A DNA stretch of 64,000 nt from Saxidomus purpurata (Eukaryota; Mollusca; Bivalvia; Venerida; Veneridae). This document shows, piece after piece, positions 11,400 to 24,500 of this stretch (position 1 is the stretch's first letter; the number at the start of each line of letters is the position of its first letter). The translations under genes and the position numbers were made by a program. The notes beneath the pieces were generated by a model, which did no database searches, had not been told where the DNA came from, and worked only from the letters and a program-made list of their open reading frames with translations. Location of the stretch: positions 1,980,707 through 2,044,706 of the forward strand of contig JAFMSR010000017.1 in assembly GCA_022818135.1 (NCBI GenBank), read 5' to 3'.

Positions 11400-12225
11400 C
11401 AATGTTATACAATGAGTAGTGTAGAGTAATTTCTATCTGTGGACATTTTTAACATAGGGCTCATGTCTCTTTATATATTTCTATAAAGCAAACATAGGGA
11501 GCTTTATTCGAATTTGCATATGCTTTGGTTTGAATACAGCTCCTCTATACCAAGGGAGCTGTATTCGTTAATGTGCATCGAATACAGCTCCCCGGGGAGT
11601 TTTCGAAAGGAGCTGTATCCAGTGTTACAATGGTATACTCAACAGTTGGACACACTCAGTTGGTCGTTCGAATCGGTCAATAAGTATGTCAGTCTGTCAG
11701 TCGATTGGTCAGTCAGTCAGTCGGGCACTATTGATTTAAAAACCGTGCACCGAAAAAAGGTTAAAAATAGCATTTTAATATTAAAGTTGTTAACGTTATG
11801 TTCAATAAGTTTATTAATCAGATCGTTTAAAGTATATATGTCAAGTAAACGTGATATCACACAACCGACAAGCCCGGATTTTAACTGTAGTAAGCATACC
11901 ACGGTTAAAATCAAGGCCGAGGTGTATGTGACATTTCAATTGTTTACCTTTTAAAACAGGATAAATAAATGTTATTATTTGTGTTTTATAAAGTAAGGTT
12001 GTAGTCATGTTGAGTTTAAAATGAATTAAAACAGCATTTGGCCGAGAATAATATTTGAGTTAAGTAACGTCGTGTAACTTGCAACTTCTCGCAAAAAGAA
12101 AATATTAGAAATTGCTATTACTTTCTTAATCATGCGAAAATGTAGGCTTAAAGTAGCACATAAAACCCCGAAAATAATTCCAATACATGAAAACAACGAT
12201 GAAAACAAATCAGTTCTTAACAACT
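11400..12225. other. No gene recognised; short palindromes and GTCA repeats
   Basis: Between 11,505 and 11,620 the word AATACAGCTCC and its complement GGAGCTGTATTC recur several times, giving possible hairpins. 11,668-11,732 is rich in GTCAGTC/GTCGGTC repeats. I see no exon. Confidence 0.45.
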
Positions 12226-12318
12226 CTAAAATGAGTTCCTTAATACATATCTAGACCAAGTTCACATGAAACGAGGAATAAATTATTTCGCCTTATATGT
12301 GTGTGATACGAATTGCAT

Positions 12319-12356
12319 TATATAAAAAGGTAACTGCGGGTACTCGGGAGCTCAGT
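12319..12356 (+). promoter_or_regulatory. Candidate TATA box and initiator of the acyl-CoA oxidase gene
   Basis: TATATAAAAAGG lies at about 12,319-12,330. A pyrimidine-flanked CTCAGTT (12,351-12,357) follows about 30 bases downstream, the usual TATA-to-initiator spacing. The start codon is at 12,397, which gives a 5' leader of roughly 45 bases. Confidence 0.55.
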
Positions 12357-12396
12357 TGCTCGTATCGCACTAAGCATAGAACAACAAGTTGTCATC

Positions 12397-12511
12397 ATGG
12401 CCGTCAATCCGGACTTACAGAAGGAAAGAGATTCTGCTACGTTTGACACAGATAAGCTTGGAGAAGTCGTGTACGGTGGTAATAAACTGTTCAGACGTCG
12501 GAAATATCTTC
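12397..12511 (+). CDS. ACOX1: ACOX1 exon 1 (residues 1-38)
   Basis: Encodes the conserved oxidase start ([14 protein letters not shown]). Donor C|GTAAGT leaves one base (phase 1). Confidence 0.92.
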
Positions 12512-15500
12512 GTAAGTATTTTATTTTGCATATTACAATTACATATAATAGAAATAAATTACAGATTATTGTACGTTTTTACCGACGAGACACAATTAAC
12601 AATATGAAATGAGTGGGGACCGTTGCTAGTTCTATAAGTTTTAAAGCATTCGACAGTTTGAAATGTTTTTTAAAGGTATAGTCCCGTGCTGGTACCGTGT
12701 AGAGTCGGATTCATTTATGTCATAGTTAAACATCTGCCTCTGTAAAAAAAAAAATAATTTATTTTTTATCTACAAATCGCTAAAGCAAACTAATCAGTCG
12801 CCGATAAGCAAATATTGTACATTTGTACATGTATATAAAAGTTTAACGGTGACTAATGACATTTTATGTAAAGTTGCAGGCATTATGACTATTTTTTAAA
12901 CACTACATTACAAAATATTATATGAAAGTACACCATAAATAGCGTTGCTTACATCTATTCTGGCCCAGTGAGTCAATTTAAGTGGGTGATTTTTTTCATA
13001 ACAAATACAAGGTTTTGGTAGAATTTACGCTTCCGTTTGATAGCCATTCATTTTATGATGTATTTTGAATTTTAAATCAACTCACAGAGCACTGTACTAT
13101 ACCTTAAGATATTACATTTGAGCTAAGAATGACGTGACAAGTCAATTCGATGTGACGTACTCGTCACTTTACCCCTTTGACACTTTACCCCTTTGACACT
13201 TTACCCCTTGTTCAAAATAATCTCGCCTTTTCTTCCTTTGATGGAATAAACACGTCGAAACTAGATAAGCTTAAAACCTCGAACGAGCTTAAATAAACGA
13301 ATAATGAACTTTTAATACTTTTTCGTAAGTAGTGTTCCTTTCTTACTTTTTTCTTCTGTTATCGCAATCATCGTAGTGTAACGTAACGTTAAGTACAATG
13401 TTGTTTAATATCTTTGCAGAAAATCTTGTTTTCCAAGACAAATACCTGAACTCGTTTACGCCATGGTGGAATCGTGAACGTACGGAGCTTTACGACATAG
13501 CTGTCAAGAAAAATGTCTACACAAACAAATTAATACAAGATCTCAATATCACCGACTGGATGGAACAAGCGTGGATAAAACAGTAAGTATATGGTGAATA
13601 AATCGATTTCCTCTTTAATAGGTTCTACTAAAAAGACTAATCCATCATTCCGTTATCAGATTTGAGCAAACATAAGATTCAGAGCATCGCAAGTGTACAA
13701 GCATCCGTTCTTTGTTTCGTTGTTTTAGATGAACCCTACAAACAAAGTAAAACCTCTAAACCTTATCATATTATCCTACCGATTCCATTTCTATCTGTGG
13801 TCTTTACTGTTGCAAAGAAGATCCTCGAAATATCTGCTGCAATGTACGTACAGTTGGACTGTCGGTTCAAAACTTCTTATATTTTCTTACAAATTAAAGT
13901 TTATAATTTCTTACAAGTAAAACAATTTCTTACAAGTAAAACAATTTCTTACAAGTAAAATATTATTAAAGAGCAGCCATGAATCACGAGGGCCAACCGC
14001 TTGGTGTTCATTCGTCTATGTTCATACCAACGATTGAAAAGCTGGGAACCAAAGAACAAATTGCGAAGTATGCGGTACCAGCTAGACAATTCAAACTAAT
14101 TGGAACGTATGCTCAGACAGAACTTGGTCACGGTAAGAACACAATCTTTAAACAACTATGGCCGATACGATATCCAGCAATATCCGGGTACTGATAATAC
14201 CAATTTGATAGGAAACGAGTATATCTCTTGTTTTCAAGTATACTCCATTATGTTTATCACTGAAGGATACAACATGGAAAAAGATGGAAGAAAAAACCAC
14301 AAAACACTTTTCATTTTTTTTTAAATAAGTTATATTTTACCATAAAATATAATTTTATTGGTCTTATATGAATAAAATATTACCTTCATTAAATGTTAAT
14401 TCAAGCATTGGATATCAGTTTTCCTTTTGTGTAAAGGAAATATATCGGATAGATCTGATTTAATGGCCAGCATGACATATCTGATTGGTTGAGCTGGCCA
14501 GCATGACATATTTGATTGGTTGAGCTGGCCAGCATGACATATCTGATTGTTTGAGCTGGCCAGCATGACATATCTGATTGGTTGAGCTGGCCAACATGAC
14601 ATATCAGATTGGTTGAGCTGGCTAACATGACATATCTGATTGGTTGAGCTGGCCAGCATGACATATCTGATTGGTTGAGCTGGCCAGCATGACATATCTG
14701 ATTGGTTGAGCTGGCTAACATGACATATCTGATTGGTTGAGCTGGCCAGCATGACATTTCTCACCTATGAGATGCATATTTCCGCATGTTCATGAGTTGT
14801 GGATAAGGAAATCCCATCCGAGGGTTGAGATACGTCCAAAAACGAGGCTCTGTCGAGTTTTTTTGGACGTATCTCAACCCGAGGGTGGGATTTCCTTATC
14901 CACAACCCAATGGACATGGTAGATTTATTTTCTCACCGTTTAAATCGCATTTTCACACAAGTAAGAAGGAATAACTGCAAATACAGGATGGGGATGAAAA
15001 AATGAAAATCAATTTTTTCTCGAATTTACTTCAAAACTGCTATAGATGGATAAAAAATGATTTGACTAAGAAAATGAATATCAACAACCCTATGTTTATT
15101 TGAAAAATAACAATTTTACAGTCATTTTTCGATTTTTATGTCTGCTTACAATTAACGTAAAAATAGTCCGGCAGCGATGTGAGATAAGCGATGTGAGATA
15201 AGTTTATCTCACATGGGTAAATGCGCGGAAATATGTATCTCATAGGTGAGAAAAGGAAATCCCAACCTCGGGTTGAGATATGTCCAAAAAACTCGGCAGA
15301 GCCTCGTGTTTGGACGTTTCTCAACCCTCGGGTGGGATTTCCTTATCTACAACTCATGAACATGTTAGATTCACTTTATCTGATTGGTTGAGCTGGCCAA
15401 CATGACATATCTGATTGGTTGAGCTGGCCAACATGACATATCTGATTGGTTGAGCTGGCCAGCATGACATAGCTGACTGGTTGAGCTGGCCAACATGACA

Positions 15501-18500
15501 TATCTGATTGGTTGAGCTGGCCAACATGACATATCAGATTGGTTGAGCTGGCTAACATGACATATCTGATTGGTTGAGCTGGCCAGCATGACATATCTGA
15601 TTGGTTGAGCTGGCCAGTATGACATATCTGATTGGTTGAGCTGGCCAGCATGACATAGCTGATTGGTTGAGCTCACGATAAAGAAAATTGTCTTAACCCT
15701 TCTGACGACAACTGTTTCAGCCTTTGCGACCAGTACTGATCAGGATCAGCCTGCATATCCATGTAGTCTGATCATGATCTGTGCTGTTCAGTAACCTATG
15801 TTCAGGGAGCAGCCTTCGGAATATCTAGTGGTACTATCCCAGTTCTTTTCGTAAAAAATGAGACATCATGCTCAAGTGTGCATGATTGTCATTAAATAAA
15901 TTGTAACGCATTTCTTGAATTCTTCCGGAAATATCTGATCTCATTATGTGTATACAGATCAACCTACCTAAAACACCCCGGGTATTCGACTACTTCGAAC
16001 GCAGATGGGTACTACTGACGACAGATGTATATACATGTACGTCATGACAGGCACGCTGGAATAACCCCGATAGTTTTATTATTTCTCTTTTTAGGTCCGA
16101 CCTTTTGCTTGATATAGGTAGTAATATGTTTAAACTAAGCATGTGTGAAGTTTTATGATAAACTGACGCCTTTTAAATAAAGAATTTCCCTAAAATGTTG
16201 AAAAAACAACGGTAATGTTGCCAAATATGACATTTATTTGCTTGTAATAACAATATATATCAATGACCTTAGACACGTATACAGACAAATGTATAAAGTA
16301 TCAATACAAACAGCCCTAGACTTTGGAATTAGTGGTATCGTTTTGATATAAGCAAATTTATAGAGGTGGGTGAAGATAAACGGATACGTCTGACGACCGA
16401 AGGAGATACGTACGAACGCAGATTGTTATAAAATGAGGATACGTATAACGGCAGATGTGTAACAAGTAGAAAGCATGAATAGGTGTTTTCCAATCAGGAT
16501 AGAAATTGGTTTTAAACTAATAACATTCAGTATGGCAGTTGTTTAGTCTATGTAGAAGGATCTAGCATGTATATACTGATAATAATTATGTTTCCCACCT
16601 CCGTGAGAGACATATTTATTAGTGATACATGTCTGTCACTTTTTTGTCATTAAGTGTCCACGCAGCTCCTCTGACACCACGTGGCGGATTTACACCAAAC
16701 TTCACATAAGCGTAGTTGTACATATTATCGGCATGTTCCGGTTCAATGATTTTCAGTGGAATAACCGCCCTTGATACATGTAATTTTATGATGTTATGCC
16801 TAATTCTCCTATAACATCCGGCAGATTTCCACTTAACCTAGGATAATTGACCTTACGCCAGGAGAGATGTAGCCACGCCCACCGAAATCAAGGGGCACTA
16901 CTCCTGCGAAGTCCGAGCTCAAACAGATCTCTATTGAACTAAGTCTGAAATCATTAGTTTTATTTCTTTGTTCGATAATATTTAAGTGTACTATGATCCT
17001 TTTGATGATTTCAAAAGTAAATCTATAAAAGTGTGAATTTAGTTTTAAAAGGGGGGGTACAAAATTTTCGAAACGCGTGCGGATTAAAGCCAGTTATTTG
17101 CATTATGCGTTATTTTAATAAGCATCATTGAATCCGTTATCAAATATTTACGGTAGCATTATTATGTCCGCTGCGCATTAATTATTAAATACTCTTAAAT
17201 GATGCGTTGACAGTATACTGTTAATTGAAAATCTCTTAAAGATAAAGATATCAATAAGCATTTGTATAAACATGTGTCATCAATAAAAGTAACTGTGTGA
17301 CCATGGTTTCTAATATTTCGTGGAAGACTTAATTTTTGCAAGCGGTTCTGTGAGCTGGGTCATGCTATGGGGTCTTATGTTTTAGGCAATGTGACACTTC
17401 TATAAGTAAAAACAAAACCGATAATATGCAGAACATTTCTAAGCATATATATTTATATCATTTTGATACGACTTCTGACAGATGTTTTTAAACAATTGTA
17501 TGTCCAGCTAAAAAATCATTTATGTATCTAAATTGTTTTTTAAATCAAATGAAACAGATTCATCGGACTGACTGACAGACAAATTGGAGTCATTTACCCT
17601 CGCTACCAGCCGTAGTCATATGACCCAGCGTGGCTTATACTATTATTGTGCACTTATAGTTTATAATGTGCAAGTCCACTAACAATTTTCTAATATATAT
17701 TCGCACACACACAAACATGATGACACGTTTTGATAAGACACACTTTACAAAACATTTTATTAAATCACTCTAAAATGTATGAAGAGTCACAACACTACGG
17801 ACCTAAAATAAAATTGGTCCGTGACAAAACTCTTAAAATTTAGAGACTAAACCCGGTAACAAAATATATGACTGTCACGATAAAAAAGATCTATTTCTAA
17901 GAAGTACTCTTCCTTACATAGAAAATACCTGAAATTGCATGTCCGTCAACGGATTAATTGTAATGTTTGTCGGACAAAATGGCGGCTAGTAACCATATTC
18001 GCCACGTGTTGTAGCAGCTAGCTGTTTGATTGGTCTGATAAGAGATTATTATCTGTCAATCAAGAAACCTGATCATTGTCAAGCGTAGTTGTACATTTCG
18101 TCAGCATGTTACACAGTTCAATGAATTTTGCGGAACTATGTCTTTTGATGTCTCATATTCTAATATGCTTGTGCTACTAATCCTGTATCACTGGTCAGAA
18201 AACTACAAAACTACACAGAAGTGATTGGTGCGAAGCCTGAACTTGTGTATATCATCGGATTGTTACAGTTTAGTGGTATGCATTTTCAATTCTACTGAAT
18301 GTTGCTGAATAATAGGAGACATGCTTTTTTCGTGAAAGATAATCTCTAGTTTAGAAAATTAATTGATAATGGGGTATCTAAGTCTACTGTAACGAAGTCT
18401 CTAAAATATCGATGTCAAGCTCCCCATACACTAGTAACTAGTCAATGACTAAGAGACAATGTTACAACAAATAATCCACGGGAACAAACATGTTCATTTA

Positions 18501-21500
18501 ACGCCAATGTAAAAATATTATATACATTTGTAATTACATTTTTAGCCCGACTGTTCGAAGAATGAGGAGGGTTGTTGTACTCGCCCCAGCTTTTGCGTTG
18601 ATCAAAGTCGTGTTATTAATATTAATAACTTCAAATCCGACAAACGTATCCACTTAACACTTGCCATACTTGTTTCTCATGGTAATACATACAAATGCAG
18701 TAAGTCACATATATTTTTGCGGAGTAATGCCTCAATTTGTATTATGATTTTGTAACAAAAAGTTAAAAAGTCCGGTACCTCATTAATAAAAAGATAATTT
18801 TACAAAAATCATTATGATACTGAAGTTTTCTATTTAGCCTTGACTTATAATTTACTTTTAATACATAGTTTTTCAGTTTAAGACAAAAACTAAAGTTATC
18901 AACAGTATTCCCATCGTAAGACTTATGTTTCATCTTTTACGTATCTGCAGTTCGTATGGCGTTTTACGTATCCACCGTCTGCGTTCATACGTACCCTATA
19001 ATATTTTCATCTGTCGTCATAAGTACCCTCAAAAAGAACCCCATGCTTGTTTAAGTGTTAGTTGCAGCTGCTGTTTCAGTCATAGCGAAACGAAAATATG
19101 TTTTTCTGCTACAGAAAATGTGTAGCTTTACGATTTATGCAGTTTTGGACTCTTTCGATTATTAGATTTCTTAAAATTCTGTTAAAAATCCGAAAAATTG
19201 CAATTCTGGTCTGATTTCCGCAATTGTAACAACACGTCGATCATTTTTCAGCTAAACAATTGAGCATTGCCTAGTACAAATATATTGAATCTCATATTGA
19301 ACGAAAACATTGTGAAAATGAATAAAAAAGAGAAGATATTAGGTATTTTCCAGCTTACATGTCAGGACGTTCATGTATATACATCTGTCGTCAGTAGTAC
19401 CCATCTGCGTTCGAAGTAGTCGAATACCCGGGGTGAAAAGTTAACCTCGTGTTTCAGGAACGTTTATCCGTGGCTTGGAGACAACAGCTACATATGATCC
19501 TAAGACAGAAGAATTCATTATCAACAGTCCTACCATTTCTTCTATGAAATACTGGCCCGGATCATGTGAGTAGAAAGAATAGTCAGTTATTTGATAGAAT
19601 AGTTGTATGAAGTCTTATACAATATTGACGTGTACCTTTCTATCATATACATATAATGTGCTTTCAGAAAGCGTTGCTTATATTAAACAAGAACTCTCTG
19701 TAAAAAGATGGTCGTCACGATTTTGAGTATGTGAAAGAGATTGGTAGCTCAATTTCATATCAAAATATTATATTATATTAAATTTTATGTAGTAAGAAGG
19801 CGTGCAAGTCAAAAGGTGAGAATTATATGGGCATCCTCACTGGGACACGAACCTTCGCTAATAGAGCAAATGCCCTCCCGACTGAGCTAACTGCCAGCAT
19901 GTACATTTTCTCCCCAACTGTTTTTTTTATCAAATATGTTACTCGAAATATTGACCGATATTCACGGTCGAGAAAGTTTAATTACTCCACATTCATAATA
20001 AGGTAACTACCTTATATGTTGATAGATAAGAACTAATTAAGTACTAAAGTGTAACCATTCGCGAAAGTATTTTATTGACCTTTTACGTCCTGTTTCATCC
20101 AATTAAAAGGTGCCTAACAGAATAAATTATTCAATTCAAAAATGGTAAAAATTCTTTATGTCATTTCATTGGCGATTGAAAAGTTACCAACTTCCGGTCA
20201 AAAGCGAGCTTAATACGACTGCGCCGAAAAAATCCTTTGCGTACATACAACATCTACCTACGTTGTACAAAGTAACGCTAGGGTTGTTTTTCGTAAATTT
20301 CAGTATCGCTAGTAAGACATCTTTTGTTTTTTGTAAAATATAAGACCTGAAAGTAATTTTACATCCACTTTGAGTTTAGCTAATACTTTTGGTACGATGG
20401 TAACCTTTGCATATTTCAGTAGGAAAAACAACCAATCATGTAGTACTGATGGCCCAGTTGTACTCACATGGGAAGTGCCACGGAATCCATGCATTTATTA
20501 TACAGATCCGAAGTGAAAACGACCATTCACCATTACCAGGTAAGTGTCTTTGTGTAGAAAGGCGTACACCTATTCTGGAGGTACAGTTTGAAACAATTTA
20601 CGAATTCAAAGCAAACAGAGAAACACAAAACAATGTGGGTATACTTTTTTTATGCGCCTTTGTGTAGAAAGGCGGACGTTTATTCCGGAGATAGTTTGTT
20701 TGAATTTTGTCGACATCTGCGCATTCTACTTTAAGTGCGAAAGTTGGCCAGAACGCCAGCTAGAAAAAATAGTACACAATCATGTTGCAAGAACTGAATA
20801 TTACAATCCATGTAAAATACAAAAGTCTTGACTAAACTTAATATTATGACAAAAGAAGCTGAAGTACATATAGGACAATGTGACAGTGACGCGGTGGAGC
20901 AGTCCACTTTTATTGTGTAAATCCATTTGGATGTTGTCAGTGGTTAAAATCTTATTTGTACGAATGTTTTATGCAATGTTTGTAATCATTTCTGTACACA
21001 TGTATCTGCGAAGCTTGTAATGTCACTGTCACATCACCGTTGTTTTTTTTTCTAGGCTTAACGCCCGTTTCAATCGTATTTCAGTCAATTTTACAGGCGT
21101 GAAGTTTACCTAGCTATCGTTCCTTGGAAGTACCAGAGATCTAGAACGATATACTCCTATCGTAAAGAAACTGCCAACTTTCTCACATTAAATAGACATG
21201 TTCGGTAGCAGAGTTCGAACCCATCTTAAGTTATAAACTACAATGTACCTTAGTCAACGCCGAGTTTTGAAATGTTTTCCAGGAGTGTCTGTCGGAGATA
21301 TTGGGAACAAGATTGGATTTAATGCCATGGACAATGGATATCTCATGTTCGATAATGTACGGATACCTAGAGAGAATTTACTTATGCGATATACCAAGGT
21401 ATGGTTAACGTCTACTAGTATAGTATACTATTAGTTTATTCAGTGTGATCTGTAGGCCACCGCCCTATACACAACTTGTGTACAACATTTTCTTCATTTT

Positions 21501-24500
21501 TCAACGATAACTGAGAGCGAGCAGCTTTAAACTTGTAATGCTTTAGTTGAATTTAAGGTGTACATTTGTAATGTTAAAGCTTTGTTTGCAGTCTACAAGG
21601 TTTCGTAGTTTCCAGTTGTGACAAATAAGTCGTGCTGTTGACTTTGACATGCAATTAAAGCTTTCAATTGGATTCAAGACAACCAAACTTAAATCACCTG
21701 TAATGATGACTGGTCATATTACAAATATAATATTTCTGCATTTTCTATATAACTTTTCAGGTTGAAAAAGATGGTACATACATTCCAGCTGATAATCCTA
21801 GACTGGCGTATGGTACAATGGTTTTTGTTCGGTCCGTAATTGTGGGTAGTTGTGCCTCGTCTTTAGCTCAAGCCTGCGTCATAGCGACAAGATATAGCGC
21901 CGTTAGACGGCAGACAGAAATACGACCCGGGTATGGACTACTTCACGGTTCAATGAATACATTTATATTTTGTAAAGCAAGGATAACTTTGATTTCGTGT
22001 ATAAACTGTCCTTTAAAGACCCATGATCACTTTGGATATTTCAATTACTCGTAGCACGTCTGTAACCAGCAAAGATGTCTGACCGTCGATATTGACTTTA
22101 CTAGTGTTTTCTAATGGTTTTTTTTAATGAAAGTACATGTTTGTATAGCGTTGTATATTTCAATATACGTGTATCATTATAATTAGAAACGCTTCACGGG
22201 AAAATGTGACATAATTACAAAAGAGGGCAAACGTCAAAATTATTGAAGATCAAAGTAAACACAGTTCTACCATTATTCTATAAATAAATCAATTATGTTC
22301 TAATCAATCCCGCTCAAAGTAATATAACGTGCATAACACTATTTTCATATTTTAAGAGGTGAGGAGCCTCAGGTGTTAGATTATCAGACACAACAAGAGA
22401 AGTTATTTCCGCTGGTGGCTGCAGCTTATGCCTTCAGTTTCGCGGGACAAGTGATGTTTAAAGAATACATCCGGGTTACTGCTGACATGGAGAAAGGACT
22501 GCTAGATGAGATGGCAGCGGTAAGATTATTCGTTTGCTATTCTACATTTGAAACCCACCAGTCATCTATCGGCAGACTTTCCTTATTTCTGTATTGCATA
22601 ACAGATGGCAAGAAATAATAACGGGTTGTTTAAACTGTAACAGGGTCGAAAAATTTAATTTTAAGTTGTTTGAGTTGTGCTATAAACAATCTCTAATAAA
22701 AGTCTTACACAATTTGTTTGCAAGAGTTGTTTCCCTTGCAAGAGCTCTATATTTTACCAAAACAACAGTGTCAAACGTTCTAAAGGTACACTGTTCTCAT
22801 ATTTAAGACAAACATATGTATTCAACAGTAGCTGTGGAGTGTCATTGTCTGAGCAAATAATCATAAATCGTTAGCAAGTGCTGTTTTTTCTTTGACAGGA
22901 TTATATCATTTTTCAGTTATGTTATATTTTCACATAAATGAAAGATACAAATTTACAGCATCGGTACAAGAGAGTAATTTTATACATGTATATGTAATTT
23001 GTCTAAATTTGTTACAGCTCCATGCCCTTGCCGCTGGTTTAAAAGCATTTTCCGCAGACACTGCGAGTAATGGTATAGACAAGCTACGAATGGCATGTGG
23101 CGGACATGGTTACACACATGCCAGTGGCATACCGAAGATTTGGACATATATAACACCTGCATGTACATATGAAGGCGAGAACACAGTGATGTATTTGCAG
23201 TGTGCCAGGTACAAATTATCATAAGCATTCTCCACAGTACAGTGACATAAAATATATATGCGTCCACACGAGTTTAAAACCATTACACAAAATGAAGGCA
23301 GACTCTTTAACCCTTATTTCACACAATTTATAAAATGGACTTGTCAGTCTTCAAATTTTGATAGTATCATTATTTGTTCAAAGGGGTGTTCAGGGACATT
23401 TGTTGTCTAAATAGCGAACAGTGAATACTATGTACATACAGCATGGGTGCCCGGGCCTGCACTGATCGCAAAGGCAGAATCCCTTGCTGTTACCAGGGTA
23501 ACGGTTAAGATGACCGCGGGTATGGCAATACCTGCAGCCATAGGCAACAAATTGCTTATATACCATAGTTCAGCTGCAGATATAAATATTTTATCAAATG
23601 GCGTTGTTTCGATGGACTGTCTCCGTGGTTTAGTGGTTTGAGTTGCACAGTTGACTAAAGGCCGTAGGTTTGAGCACCTGCTACGACCTTGTATCTTCCG
23701 TGAGAAAAAAAGCAGTTTCTTACGCATGATAGGGATCTTGTACTGATCCGTCCCAGGAACAATAGTTACTTGGACTACTTGTCTGTAAATATCCTAAATA
23801 CTGTTCGAACAACTAAAAACGATCTTTTGCTAGAGGGACCTCGTTGTTAACGTTACAGGTATCTGGTAAAGCAGTATTCGCAAGCCGCTAGAGGTCAGAA
23901 ATGTGCAGGATTAATGTCATATCTAAACAAGCCAGTGAGGCAGAGAAGTGGGCTGGATGGTTCCCTCAGTTTCACAGACTTAACTGAAGCTTACGAGCAC
24001 ACGGCTGCCAGGTACCATCCGTTTAAAGATTTAACTAAACACCGACTCTTTCGCAGTATCTATTAACATAATCGTCAATTTTATTTCATAAACAGTTACT
24101 TTCCATAGTTTTAAACAAAATTAAGTGTAAACATATTCATTCGCCAATTTTTACAAAATATATGTAATTACAAATCATTGTGCAATACAAAAAGCGAGTG
24201 GATAGAACCGAAAGCAAACTGCTTGTCAAAAGGTTCGTTCCACCAGGAAACAAAATTTGACACATACAGCTAACACATTTGTTTTAATTTTAGTAGAAGC
24301 TCCACGTATTAAAATACATATTTGGAGCTGCGTAAAATAACACTTACCATAAGATTACAACATGTAGTACAAAGCTGAAAAATGTTTTTAAAAAGCCGAA
24401 TAATGATCAGAAACCGCAGCTCAATATGTATTGTCAATGAGATGTATGAAGCATCTACACACGAAGTTTTATACAACACATGCAGAAACATCTAAGTGCT

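Larger units (their letters stand above)
10632..11400 (+). repeat. Direct duplication, copy 2 (with two insertions)
   Basis: Homologous to 8,935-9,400 but longer, because it contains a SINE at 10,748-10,967 and a poly-A/GC-rich insert at about 11,250-11,322. Outside those the two copies stay colinear. Confidence 0.8.

Noticed and set aside
14396..15676. Frames with repeated [16 protein letters not shown] peptides
   Set aside because: They are produced by the 31-bp array cycling through three frames.
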